A stretch of 64,000 nucleotides of DNA, from assembly GCA_947623455.1 (NCBI GenBank), contig OX392529.1:8742001-8806000 (forward strand), given 5' to 3'. The notes below the pieces were generated by a model, which saw nothing but the letters and a program-made list of their open reading frames with translations, ran no database searches and was not told the DNA's origin. Made by a program: the position numbers and the translations under genes. Origin of the DNA: Mimachlamys varia (taxonomy: Eukaryota > Mollusca > Bivalvia > Pectinida > Pectinidae). Below are positions 41,200-53,913 of this stretch, piece by piece (within the stretch, counting starts at the first letter, position 1; every line of letters starts with the position of its first letter).

Positions 41200-44100
41200 T
41201 AGACTGGAAATCGTTAACACTCCAAACACAGTATAGGCCTACTAAAAGGCCGCGAAATTATAGATTGGAAATCGTTAACACTCCAAACACAGTATAGGCC
41301 TACTCAAAGGCCGAGAAATTAATATAGACTGGAAATCGTTAACACTCCAAACACAGTAAAGGCCTACTCAAAGGCCGAGAAATCATAGATTGGAAATCGT
41401 TAACACTCCAAACACAGTATAGGCCTACTCAAAGGCCGAGAAATTAATATAGACTGGAAATCGTTAACACTCCAAACACAGTATAGGCCTACTAAAAGGT
41501 CGAGAAATTATAGACTGGAAATCGTTAACACTCCAAACACAGTATAGGCCTACTCAAAGGCCGAGAAATTAATATAGACTGGAAATCGTTAACACTCCAA
41601 ACACAGTAAAGGCCTACTAAAAGGTCGAGAAATTATAGACTGGAAATCGTTAACACTCCAAACACAGTATAGGCCTACTAAGATGCCGAGAAATTATAAA
41701 CTACAAATCGTTAACACTCCAAACACATAATAGGCCTTCTAAAAGGCCGAGAAATTATAAACTAGAAATCGTTAACACTCCAAACACAGTATAGGCCTTC
41801 TAAAATACCGAGAAATTATAAACTGGAAATCGTTAACACTCCAAACACAGTAAAGGCCTACTAAGATTCCGAGAAATTATAGACTGGAAATCGTTAACAC
41901 CCCAAACACAGTATAGGCCTTCTAAAAGGCCGAGAAATTATAGACTTGAAATCGTTAACACTCCAAACACAGTATAGGCCTTCTAAAAGGCCGAGAAATT
42001 ATAGACTTGAAATCGTTAACACTCCTAACACAGTATAGGCCTTCTAAAAGGCCGAGAAATTATAGACTTGAAATCGTTAACACTCCTAACACAGTATAGG
42101 CCTTCTAAAAGGCCGAGAAATTATAGACTGGAAATCGTTAATACCCCAAACACAGTATAGGCCTACTAAAAGGCCGAGAAATTATAGACTGGAAATCGTT
42201 AACACTCCAAACACAGTATAGGCCTTCTAAAAGGCCGAGAAATTATAGACTGGAAATCGTTAACACTCCAAACACAGTATAGGCCTACTAAAAGGCCGAG
42301 AAATTAATATAGACTGGAAATCGTTAACACTCCAAACACAGTATAGGCCTTGTAAAAGGCCGAGAAATTATAGACTGGAAATCGTTAACACTCCAAACAC
42401 AGTATAGTCCTTCTAAAAGGTCGAGAAATTATAGACTTGAAATCGTTAACACTCCAAACACAGTATAGGCCTTCTAAAAGGCCGAGCAATTATAGACTGG
42501 AAATCGTTAACACCCCAAACACAGTATAGGCCTTCTAAAAGGCCGGAAAATTATAGACTGGAAATCGTTAACACCCCAAACACAGTATAGGCCTTCTAAA
42601 AGGCCGGAAAATTAAAGACTGGAAATCGTTAACACTCCAAACACAGTATAGGCCTACTAAAAGGCTGAGAAATTATATACTAGAAATCGTTAACACTCCA
42701 AACACAGTATAGGCCTTCTAAAAGGTCGAGAAATTATGGACTGGAAATCGTTAACACTCCAAACACAGTATAGGCCTACTAAAAGGCCGAGAACTTATAG
42801 ACTGGAAATCGTTAACACTCCAAACACAGTATAGGCCTACTAAAAGGCCGAGAACTTATAGACTGGAAATCGTTAACACTCCAAACACAGTATAAGCCTT
42901 CTAAAAGGCCGAGAAATTATAAACTAGAAATCGTTAACACTCCAAACACAGTATAGGCCTACTAAAAGGCCGGGAAATTATAAACTAGAAATCGTTAACA
43001 CTCCAAACACAGTATAGGCCTTCTAAAAGGCCGAGAAATTATAAACTAGAAATCGTTAACACTCCAAACACAGTATAGGCCTACTAAAAGGCCGAGGAAT
43101 TATAAACTAGAAATCGTTAACACTCCAAACACAGTATAGGCCTACTAAAAGGCCGAGAAATTAATATAGACTGGAAATCGTTAACACTCCAAACACAGTA
43201 TAGGCCTACTAAAAGGCCGAGAAATTAATATAGACTGGAAATCGTTAATACCCCAAACACAGTATAGGCCTACTAAAAGGCCGAGAAATTATAGACTGGA
43301 TATCGTTAACACTCCAAACACAGTATAGGCCTACTAAGATGCCGAGAAATTATAAACTAGAAATCGTTAACACTCCAAACACAGTATAGGCCTTCTAAAA
43401 GGTCGAGAAATTATTGACTGGAAATCGTTAACACTCCAAACACAGTATAGGCCTTCTAAAAGGTCGAGAAATTATAGACTGGAAATCGTTAACACTCCAA
43501 ACACAGTATAGGCCTACTAAGATGCCGAGAAATTATAAACTAGAAATCGTTAACACTCCAAACACAGTATAGGCCTTCTAAAAGGTCGAGAAATTATGGA
43601 TTGGCAATCGTTAACACTCCAAAACACAGTATAGGCCTTGTAAAAGGCCGAGAAATTATAGACTGGAAATCGTTAACACTCCAAACACAGTATAGGCCTA
43701 TTAAAGGCCGAGAAATTAATATAGATTGGAAATCGTTAACACTCCAAACACAGTATAGGCCTACTCAAAGGCCGCGAAATTATAGATTGGAAATCGTTAA
43801 CACTCCAAACACAGTATAGGCCTATTAAAGGCCGAGAAATTATAAACTAGAAATCGTTAACACTCCAAACACAGTATAGGCCTACTAAGATGCCGAGAAA
43901 TTATAAACTAGAAATCGTTAACACTCCAAACACAGTATAGGCCTTCTAAAAGGCCGAGAAATTATAAACTAGAAATCGTTAACACTCCAAACACAGTATA
44001 GGTCTACTAAGATGCCGAGAAATTATAAACTAGAAATCGTTAACACTCCAAACACAGTATAGGCCTTCTAAAAGGTCGAGAAATTATGGACTGGAAATCG

Positions 44101-46950
44101 TTAACACTCCAAACACAGTATAGGCCTTCTAAAAGGCCGAGAAATTATAGACTGGAAATCGTTAATACCCCAAACACAGTATAGGCCTACTAAAAGGCCG
44201 AGAAATTATAGACTGGATATCGTTAACACTCCAAACACAGTATAGGCCTACTAAGATGCCGAGAAATTATAAACTAGAAATCGTTAACACTCCAAACACA
44301 GTATAGGCCTACTAAGATGCCGAGAAATTATAAACTAGAAATCGTTAACACTCCAAACACAGTATAGGCCTTCTAAAAGGTCGAGAAATTATGGACTGGA
44401 AATCGTTAACACTCCAAACACAGTATAGGCCTTCTAAAAGGTCGAGAAATTATAGACTGGAAATCGTTAATACCCCAAACACAGTATAGGCCTACTAAAA
44501 GGCCGAGAAATTATAGACTGGATATCGTTAACACTCCAAACACAGTATAGGCCTACTAAGATGCCGAGAAATTATAAACTAGAAATCGTTAACACTCCAA
44601 ACACAGTATAGGCCTACTAAGATGCCGAGAAATTATAAACTAGAAATCGTTAACACTCCAAACACAGTATAGGCCTTCTAAAAGGTCGAGAAATTATGGA
44701 CTGGAAATCGTTAACACTCCAAACACAGTATAGGCCTTCTAAAAGGTCGAGAAATTATAGACTGGAAATCGTTAACACTCCAAACACAGTATAGGCCTAC
44801 TAAGATGCCGAGAAATTATAAACTAGAAATCGTTAACACTCCAAACACAGTATAGGCCTTCTAAAAGGTCGAGAAATTATGGACTGGAAATCGTTAACAC
44901 TCCAAAACACAGTATAGGCCTTGTAAAAGGCCGAGAAATTATAGACTGGAAATCGTTAACACTCCAAACACAGTATAGGCCTTGTAAAAGGCCGAGAAAT
45001 TATAGACTGGAAATCGTTAACACTCCAAACACAGTATAGGCCTACTAAAAGGCCGCGAAATTATAGATTGGAAATCGTTAACACTCCAAACACAGTATAG
45101 GCCTACTCAAAGGCCGAGAAATTAATATAGACTGGAAATCGTTAACACTCCAAACACAGTAAAGGCCTACTCAAAGGCCGAGAAATTATAGATTGGAAAT
45201 CGTTAACACTCCAAACACAGTATAGGCCTACTCAAAGGCCGAGAAATTAATATAGACTGGAAATCGTTAACACTCCAAACACAGTATAGGCCTACTAAAA
45301 GGTCGAGAAATTATAGACTGGAAATCGTTAACACTCCAAACACAGTATAGGCCTACTCAAAGGCCGAGAAATTAATATAGACTGGAAATCGTTAACACTC
45401 CAAACACAGGAAAGGCCTACTAAAAGGTCGAGAAATTATAGACTGGAAATCGTTAACACTCCAAACACAGTATAGGCCTACTAAGATGCCGAGAAATTAT
45501 AAACTAGAAATCGTTAACACTCCAAACACATAATAGGCCTTCTAAAAGGCCGAGAAATTATAAACTAGAAATCGTTAACACTCCAAACACAGTATAGGCC
45601 TTCTAAAATACCGAGAAATTATAAACTGGAAATCGTTAACACTCCAAACACAGTATAGGCCTTCTAAAAGGCCGAGAAATTATAGACTTGAAATCGTTAA
45701 CACTCCAAACACAGTATAGGCCTTCTAAAAGGCCGAGAAATTATAGACTTGAAATCGTTAACACTCCTAACACAGTATAGGCCTTCTAAAAGGCCGAGAA
45801 ATTATAGACTTGAAATCGTTAACACTCCTAACACAGTATAGGCCTTGTAAAAGGCCGAGAAATTATAGACTGGAAATCGTTAATACCCCAAACACAGTAT
45901 AGGCCTACTAAAAGGCCGAGAAATTATAGACTGGAAATCGTTAACACTCCAAACACAGTATAGGCCTTCTAAAAGGCCGAGAAATTATAGACTGGAAATC
46001 GTTAACACTCCAAACACAGTATAGGCCTACTAAAAGGCCGAGAAATTAATATAGACTGGAAATCGTTAACACTCCAAACACAGTATAGGCCTTGTAAAAG
46101 GCCGAGAAATTATAGACTGGAAATCGTTAACACTCCAAACACAGTATAGTCCTTCTAAAAGGTCGAGAAATTAAAGACTTGAAATCGTTAACACTCCAAA
46201 CACAGTATAGGCCTTCTAAAAGGCCGAGCAATTATAGACTGGAAATCGTTAACACCCCAAACACAGTATAGGCCTTCTAAAAGGCCGGAAAATTATAGAC
46301 TGGAAATCGTTAACACCCCAAACACAGTATAGGCCTTCTAAAAGGCCGGAAAATTATAGACTGGAAATCGTTAACACTCCAAACACAGTATAGGCCTACT
46401 AAAAGGCTGAGAAATTATATACTAGAAATCGTTAACACTCCAAACACAGTATAGGCCTTCTAAAAGGTCGAGAAATTATGGACTGGAAATCGTTAACACT
46501 CCAAACACAGTATAGGCCTACTAAAAGGCCGAGAACTTATAGACTGGAAATCGTTAACACTCCAAACACAGTATAGGCCTACTAAAAGGCCGAGAACTTA
46601 TAGACTGGAAATCGTTAACACTCCAAACACAGTATAAGCCTTCTAAAAGGCCGAGAAATTATAAACTAGAAATCGTTAACACTCCAAACACAGTATAGGC
46701 CTACTAAAAGGCCGAGAAATTATAAACTAGAAATCGTTAACACTCCAAACACAGTATAGGCCTTCTAAAAGGCCGAGAAATTATAAACTAGAAATCGTTA
46801 ACACTCCAAACACAGTATAGGCCTACTAAAAGGCCGAGAAATTATAAACTGGAAATCGTTAACACTCCAAACACAGTATAGGCCTACTAAAAGGCCGAGA
46901 AATTAATATAGACTGGAAATCGTTAACACTCCAAACACAGTATAGGCCTA
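41200..46950. repeat. Duplicated block within array F at 3,742-bp offset
   Basis: CACTCCTAACAC occurs in adjacent units at 42021 and 42082 and again at 45763 and 45824. GGCCGGAAAATTA occurs at 42541 and 46283. All are 3,742 bases apart. The order of surrounding variants also matches, from about 41.2-43.2 kb onto 44.95-46.95 kb. A one-base insertion variant (CTCCAAAACAC) marks four related positions, 39936, 40975, 43609 and 44902, which points to further, shorter block duplications in the right part of the array. Confidence 0.8.
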
Positions 46951-47196
46951 CTAAAAGGCCGAGAAATTATAAACTAGAAATCGTTAACACTCCAAACACA
47001 GTATAGGCCTACTAAAAGGTCGAGAAATTATAGACTCGTGGCAAACATACTGTAGTAAGATAATATATTATGACAGGAATATTGACTCAATTGTCAAGAA
47101 AGAACGTTTTAAATAAACAATAAGTCACATGTCACAACTTAACTAATTTAGATGGCGGGTAGCAGCTTATTTTGATGACAGGGGGTACAAGTAGGT

Positions 47197-47551
47197 GAAC
47201 TGCATGACCTATGTTTCGACGTTCGGTGAACTGCATGACCTATGTTTCGACGTTCGGTGAACGTGACCTATGTTTTGACGTTCGGTGAACTGCATGACCT
47301 GTGTTTCGACGTTCGGCGAACTGCATGACCTGTGTTTCGACGTTCGGCGAACTGCATGACCTGTGTTTCGACGTTCGGCGAACTGCATGACCTATGTTTC
47401 GACGTTCGGCGAACTGCATGACCTGTGTTTCGACGTTCGGCGAACTGCATGACCTATGTTTCGACGTTCGGTGAACTGTATGAAATATGTTTCGACGCTA
47501 GGCATAAGTGAACTGCATGACTTATGTTTCGACGTTCAGTGAACTGTATGA
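47197..47551. repeat. Tandem array G, 31-bp monomer
   Basis: About 11 units of GAACTGCATGACCTATGTTT plus CGACGTTCGGT. Variants are CCTATG/CCTGTG and CGGTG/CGGCG. One unit near 47262 is shortened, and the last units are diverged, one carrying an insertion (CTAGGCATAAGTG). The array is only 160 bases beyond array F but shares no unit with it. A 60-codon minus-strand frame over it is a repeat by-product. Confidence 0.93.
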
Positions 47552-48617
47552 AGAATGTCCATAAGCGAGCTGTACTTAAATATGTGAATACAGAGGTCGC
47601 ATCACATAGTTTTGACGAATCTAGTATTTATATTACAAAATACAAAAGTTAAGCAATTAACACATTCCCGTGTAGTGCAAATGAACGCGTTATACCAGAA
47701 ATCTTCAACAACATCTACTCTCAACTCTGGCTTTTGTGTTCACGTTTGATTCCATGTTTATTTGAACTATGGGACCTGTTTTCCGTCTGAACTAGACAAC
47801 CAGCAGATTAGATTGCAATGCTACATTACTTTTTGTTTTTCAAATGCTTATTATGAGAACGTTTTATTGGTATTTTTTCGTCTCACTACTGTGGGAACAA
47901 TGTGGTATAAAGTTGATGCTGTGTCAGGCATTTCTCACCAATATGACCTGCTACGTTTGTCTGATGTTACCCGCTGGACTAATTAAAAATAACCAATTGA
48001 ACTCTGTCTAAAGTATGGCCCTAATTGGTTTTCATTTGAACATGCACAGCTTGCTGTTGAGCTAGACGCATTAGGAAATTGAAAATAAAACCCTCGGTAA
48101 CATTTTAGGTTTGTTAAAAGTGAATCTAACTTTTCTGTAGTGTTGCCAGTCCAGTGCTGAACTACAATCGTACTGGACTGGTGTCGGCCATGACATGTCA
48201 CCTGTATAGAAAGATTACACACTGACAAACAGAGTTAGTATTCCAGAACGGAACCAGCTGCTACTCAGATTAACTCATTCCGAACATGTATCGGGGCATT
48301 TCCCGTCCGCGCGGGGCACATTTTAAATACAAGCTTTTATATTTAATACCCAGTGAATGTGGAGCCAGTTCTGTTCCGTGTATACCTAAGTACAGTGATT
48401 ATCAATTAATGTGTCGTCAACGGAATAACTGCGACCATGGTAGTTATGGGGATGCGTTATAATGGAAACAGTATGGCTAATTTCCCCGTGGTATTCTTCT
48501 GTATTGTTCTAAGTTTATGTAATGTTCAACTACAGGAAATTATACAGCGAAACTGTCATAATACTGTTTTAGTGAGAAAATACTCAATTAGTTCATTAAC
48601 CAAAACTTCTACTTAAA
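47552..48617. other. Low-copy segment between arrays G and H
   Basis: Two short open frames, 47762-47986 (plus, 74 codons) and 47983-48228 (minus, 81 codons), have no recognisable domain. I see no repeats or RNA genes. This is one of the longer non-repetitive pieces in the right half of the window, so an exon of a spliced gene cannot be excluded. Confidence 0.4.
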
Positions 48618-51125
48618 GAGTGATATGGTGTCACTGTGGCGGTGCTAGTTTGGTTACATTTATAGAATGGTATGGTGTGGCAGGACTGGATAGGTTACAC
48701 TTATAGAATGGTATGGTGTGGCCGTACTACATAATGTAGTTTGGTTACACTTATAGAGTGTTATGGTGTGGTGGGACTAGTTTGTTACACTTACAGTGGT
48801 ATGGTGTGGCGGGACTAGCTTGGTTACAATTATAGAGTGGTATAGTGGGGCGGGACTAGTTTGGTTACACTTATAGAGTGTTATGGTGTGGCGGGACTAG
48901 TTTGTTACACTTACAGTGGTTTGGTGTGGCGGGACTAGCTTGGTTACAATTATAGAGTGGTATAGTGGGGCGGGACTAGTTTGGTTACACTTATAGAGTG
49001 GTATGGTGTGGCGGGACTAGCTTGGTTACAATTATAGAGTGGTATGGTGGGGCGGGACTAGTTTGGTTACACTTATAGAGTGGTATGGTGTGGCCGTACT
49101 ACATAATGTAGTTTGGTTACACTTATAGAGTGTTATGGTGTTGCGGGACTAGATTGGTTACACTTATAGAGTGGTATGGTGTGGCGGTACTAGTTTGGTT
49201 ACACTTATAGAGTGTTATGGTGTGGCGGGACTAGTTTGGTTACACTTATAGAGTGGTATAGTGGGGCGGGACTAGTTTGGTTGCAATTATTGAGTGGTAT
49301 GGTGTGGCCGTACTAGTTTGGTTACACTTATAGAGTGTTATGGTGTGGTGGTACTAGTTTGGTTACACTTATAGAGTGTTATGGTGTGGCCCTACTACAT
49401 AATGTAGTTTAATTACACTTATAAAGTGGTATGGTGTGGCAGGACTGGATAGGTTACATTTATAGAGTGGTATGGTGTGGCCGTACTACATAATGTAGTT
49501 TGGTTACACTTATAGAGTGTTATGGTGTGGCGGGACTAGTTTGTTACACTTACAGTGGTATGGTGTGGCGGGACTAGCTTGGTTACAATTATAGAGTGGT
49601 ATAGTGGGGCGGGACTAGTTTGGTTACACTTATAGAGTGTTATGGTGTGGCGGGACTAGTTTGGTTACAATTATAGAGTGGTATGGTGGGGCGGGACTAG
49701 TTTGGTTACACTTATAGAGTGGTATGGTGTGGCCGTACTACATAATATAGTTTGGTTACACTTATAGAGTGTTATGGTGTTGCGGGACTAGATTGGTTAC
49801 ACTTATAGAGTGGTTTGGTGTGGCGGTACTAGTTTGGTTACACTTATAGAGTGGTATGGTGTGGCCGTACTACATAATATAGTTTGGTTACACTTATAGA
49901 GTGTTATGGTGTTGCGGGACTAGATTGATTATATTTATAGAGTGGTATGGTGTGGCGGTACTAGTTTGGTTACACTTATAGAGTGTTATGGTGTGGCGGG
50001 ACTAGTTTGGTTACACTTATAGAGTGGTATAGTGGGGGTACTAGTTTGGTTACACTTATAGAGTGTTATGCTGTGGTGGTACTAGTTTGGTTACACTTAT
50101 AGAGTGTTATGGTGTGGCCGTACTACATAATGTAGTTTGGTTACACTTATAGAGTGGTATGGTGTGGCAGGACTGGATAGGTTACATTTATAGAGTGGTA
50201 TGGTGTGGCCGTACTACATAATGTAGTTTGGTTACACTTATAGAGTGTTATGGTGTTGCGGGACTAGATTGGTTACACTTATAGAGTTGTATGGTGTGGC
50301 GGTACTAGTTTGGTTACACTTATAGAGTGGTATGGTGTGGCGGTACTAGTTTGGTTACACTTATAGAGTGTTATGGTGTGGGGTTACTAGTTTGGTTACA
50401 CTTATAGAGTGTTATGGTGTGGCAGGACTATGTTGGTTACAATTATAGAGTGGTATTGTGTGGCGGGACTATGTTGGTTACAATTATAGAGTGGTATTGT
50501 GTGGCGGGACTATGTTGGTTACAATTATAGAGTGGTATTGTGTGGCGGGACTATGTTGGTTACAATTATAGAGTGGTATTGTGTGGCGGGACTATGTTGG
50601 TTACAATTATAGAGTGGTATTGTGTGGCAGGACTAGTTTGGTTACACTTATATAGTGGTATGGTGTGGCAGGACTAGATTGGTTACACTAATATAGTGGT
50701 ATGGTGTGGCCGTACTAATTTGGTTACACTTTTAGAGTGGTATGATGTGGCTGTACTAGATTGGTTATATTTATTGTCTGGTTTGGTGTGGCGACTCTAG
50801 TTTGGTTACACTTATAGAGTGGTTTGGGGTGGCGAAACTAGTTTGGTTACAATTATAAAGATGTATGGTGTGGCGGTACTAGTTTGGTTACACTTATAGA
50901 GTGGTATGGTGTAACGGGACTAGATTGGTTACACTTACAGAGTGGTATGGTGTAACGGGACTAGATTGGTTACACTTACAGTGGTATTGTGTGGCGGTAC
51001 TAGTTTGGTTACAATTATAGAGATGTATGGTGTGGCGGTACTAGTTTGGTTACACTTATAGAGTGTTATGGTGTGGCAGGACTAATTTGTTACACTTACA
51101 GTGGTATGGTGTGGCGGGACCAATT
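48618..51125. repeat. Tandem array H, 41-bp monomer with 50-bp variant
   Basis: About 60 units containing GAGTGGTATGGTGTGGCGGG, ACTAGTTTGGTTACACTTAT, A. The period is 41 (GAGTGG at 50530 and 50571). A variant 9 bases longer reads CCGTACTACATAATGTAGTTTGG in place of GGGACTAGTTTGG and recurs near 48724, 49090, 49390, 49483, 49734, 49865, 50112 and 50210. Shorter forms lacking TATAGAG (CACTTACAGTGG) also recur. A homogeneous stretch of five near-identical units lies at about 50420-50630. Confidence 0.93.
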
Positions 51126-53220
51126 TGATGACTTTGTGTTCCTTCACGACAGTGTGATGACTTTGTGTTATTTTGTGTTACGTCACGACTGTGTGATGAC
51201 TTTGTGTTACTTCACGACAGTGTGATGACTTTGTGTTACGTCACGACAGTGTGATGACTTTGTGTTACGTCACGACAGTGTGATGACTTTGTGTTACTTT
51301 GTGTTACGTCACGACTGTGTGATGACTTTGTGTTACTTCACGACAGTGTGATGACTTTGTGTTACGTCACGACAGTTTGATGACTTTGTGTTACTTTGTG
51401 TTACGTCATGACTGTGTGATGACTTTGTGTTACGTCACGACAGTGTGATGACTTTGTGTTACTTCACGACAGTGTGATGACTTTGTGTTACTTCACGATA
51501 CTTCACGACAGTGTGACGACTTTGTGTTACTTCACGACAGTGTGACGACCTTGTGTTACTTCACGACAGTGTGATGACTTTGTGTTACTTCTCGACAGTG
51601 TGACGACTTTGTGTTACTTTGTGTTACTTCACGACAGTGTGATTGCTTTGTGTTACTTCACGACAGTGTGACGACCTTGTGTTACTTCACGACAGTGTGA
51701 CGAATTTGTGTTACTTCACGACAGTGTGACGACTTTGTGTTACTTCACGACAGTGTGACGACTTTGTGTTACTTCTCGATAGTGTGACGACTTTTTGTTA
51801 CTTCACGACAGTGTGACGACTTTGTGTAACTTCACGATAGTGTGACGACTTTGTGTTACTTCACGACAGTGTGACGACTTTGTGTTACTTCACGACAGTG
51901 TGATGACTTGGTGTTACTTCACGACAGTGTGACGACCTTGTGTTACTTCACGACAGTGTGATGACTCTGTGTTACTTCACGACTGTGTGATGACTTTGTG
52001 TTACTTCACGACTGTGTGATGACTTTGTGTTACTTCTCGACAGTGTGACGACTTTGTGTTACTTTGTGTTACTTCACGACAGTGTGATGGCTTTGTTTTA
52101 CTTCACAACAGTGTAACGACTTTGTGTTACTTCACGCTTGTGTGACGACTTTGTGTTACTTCACGACAGTGTGACGACTTTGTGTTACTTCACGATAGTA
52201 TGATGACTTTGTGTTACTTCACGACAGTGTGACGACTTTGTGTTACTTCACGACAGTGTGACGACTTTGTGTTACTTCACGACAGTGTGACGACTTTGTG
52301 TTACTTCACGACAGTGTGACGACTTTGTGTTACTTCACGACAGTGTGATGACTTGGTGTTACTTCACGACAGTGTGACGACCTTGTGTTACTTCACGACA
52401 GTGTGACGACTTTGTGTTACGTCACAACAGTGTGATGACTTGGTGTTACTTCACGATAGTGTGACGACTTTGTGTTACTTCTCGATAGTGTGACGACTTT
52501 GTGTTACTTCACGACAGTGTGATGACTTTGTGTAACTTCACGATAGTGTGACGACTTTGTGTTACTTCACGACAGTGTGACGACTTTGTGTTACTTCACG
52601 ACAGTGTGATGACTTGGTGTTACTTCACGACAGTGTGACGACCTTGTGTTACTGCACGACAGTGTGATGACTTTGTGTTACTTCACGACTGTGTGATGAC
52701 TTTGTGTTACTTCACGACTGTGTGATGACTTTGTGTTACTTCTCGACAGTGTGACGACTTTGTGTTACTTTGTGTTACTTCACGACTGTGTGATGGCTTT
52801 GTTTTACTTCACGACAGTGTGACGACTTTGTGTTACTTCACGCTAGTGTGACGACTTTGTGTTACTTCACGACAGTGTGACGACTTTGTGTTACTTCACG
52901 ACAGTATGATGACTTTGTGTTACTTCACGACATTGTGACGACTTTGTGTTACTTCACGACAGTGTGACGACCTTGTGTTACTTCACGACAGTGTGATGAC
53001 TTTGTGTTACTTCACGACAGTGTGACGACCTTGTTTAAATTCACGACAGTGTGACGACTTTGTGTTACTTCACGACAGTGTGACGACCTTGTTTAAATTC
53101 ACGACAGTGTGACGACTTTGTGTTACTTCACGACAGTGTGACGACCTTGTTTAAATTCACCACAGTGTGATGACTTTGTGTTACGTCACGACAGTGTGAT
53201 GGCTTTGTGTTATGTGTTAC
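51126..53220. repeat. Tandem array I, 29-bp monomer
   Basis: About 70 units of CGACAGTGTGACGACTTTGT plus GTTACTTCA, with a 29-base period (CGACAG at 52222 and 52251). The left 300 bases favour TTACGTCACG and GATGAC; the middle favours TTACTTCACG and GACGAC; the last few units have TTTAAATTCAC. Some units carry an extra TTACTTTGTG (10 bases). The array abuts array H with no spacer. Confidence 0.95.
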
Positions 53221-53723
53221 TGGTATGACGCAGTTTGAGGACGATTGTGGGGACTACAGACAAATCTTCTCCCACGGGGCCGTCATTAACCGTGGTGCAT
53301 CAGCATTTATCATGGTGATTTGTTGAAATATTTGGATAATATTTGCATTACAAATACCTCGCAGAACAAAGCAATGTGTTGGAGGAATTGTTTGAACTGA
53401 TAATGAACAGTTGATGAGTTAATCAGCCTCGGACTGCAAACAAGATAGCCTGCAGCGGAGTGATATTGACGTCCATCGCTTACATCCAACTTCTGGGTTC
53501 TGATTCCATATCATTCTTATATCATCAATATGTACAAATCTAAAAAAAAAACCAAAGATACATTAGCATTATAATATTGGGTATTGTACATGTTCCCACC
53601 AAAAAATGGAGAATATTGAAACTAATAAAAACTAAATAAAACAATGCAAAAAGGAGCACGTAGATGGAAATACAATGTGCGTGTGGAAATATGACAGTGT
53701 GTTATCACTGCATGGCACACATA
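53221..53723. other. Spacer between array I and the mariner element
   Basis: Low-copy sequence with no supported gene or repeat; a short A-run lies near 53541-53550. It ends with the TA (53722-53723) that forms the left target duplication of the mariner element. Confidence 0.45.
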
Positions 53724-53749
53724 CGAGGGTTGTTCCATAAATAATGTCA
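53724..53749. repeat. Left terminal inverted repeat of the mariner element
   Basis: It starts CGAGGGTTGTTCCAT and ends ATAATGTCA. It differs from the right terminus at two positions (7 and 15 from the end). It is preceded by TA. Confidence 0.93.
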
Positions 53750-53913
53750 TCTGTGCTTTATTTCGCGGAAATCGTGCAATTTATGCACAAAACCACCTCG
53801 TGTCGATTGAGTGATCACTGGCTCGTGACACAGGTAAATATCTCGTCCACACGTTCACTGGCCTCGGTACAGTATACATCGTTTCATAGCCTATTCGTTA
53901 GACTAGACACAAA

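Larger units (their letters stand above)
25449..47036. repeat. Tandem array F, 61-bp monomer, about 354 copies, with nested higher-order repeats
   Basis: This 21.6-kb array has the monomer GAAATCGTTAACACTCCAAA, CACAGTATAGGCCTACTAAA, AGGTCGAGAAATTATAGACT, G. Main variants are CCTAC/CCTTC/CTTGT, GGTCG/GGCCG/TGCCG/TACCG and ATAGACTGG/ATAAACTAG/ATAAACAAG. A 64-base form has AATTAATATAGAC, and a 60-base form has CTATTAAAGG. Each unit holds a palindromic GTTAAC and AGGCCT, and many carry GGCCTTCTAAAAGGCC, a 6-bp hairpin. Stops on both strands mean no long frames. Rare variants recur at constant offsets of about 1,464, 2,869, 2,991 and 3,742 bases, showing repeated duplication of large blocks. Array edges are sharp: the first unit follows GGATGACCG and the last ends at TATAGACTCGTGGC. 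Confidence 0.97.

Noticed and set aside
25449..47036. CRISPR array
   Set aside because: Units are contiguous near-identical copies with no unique spacers, the genome is eukaryotic, and there are no cas genes.
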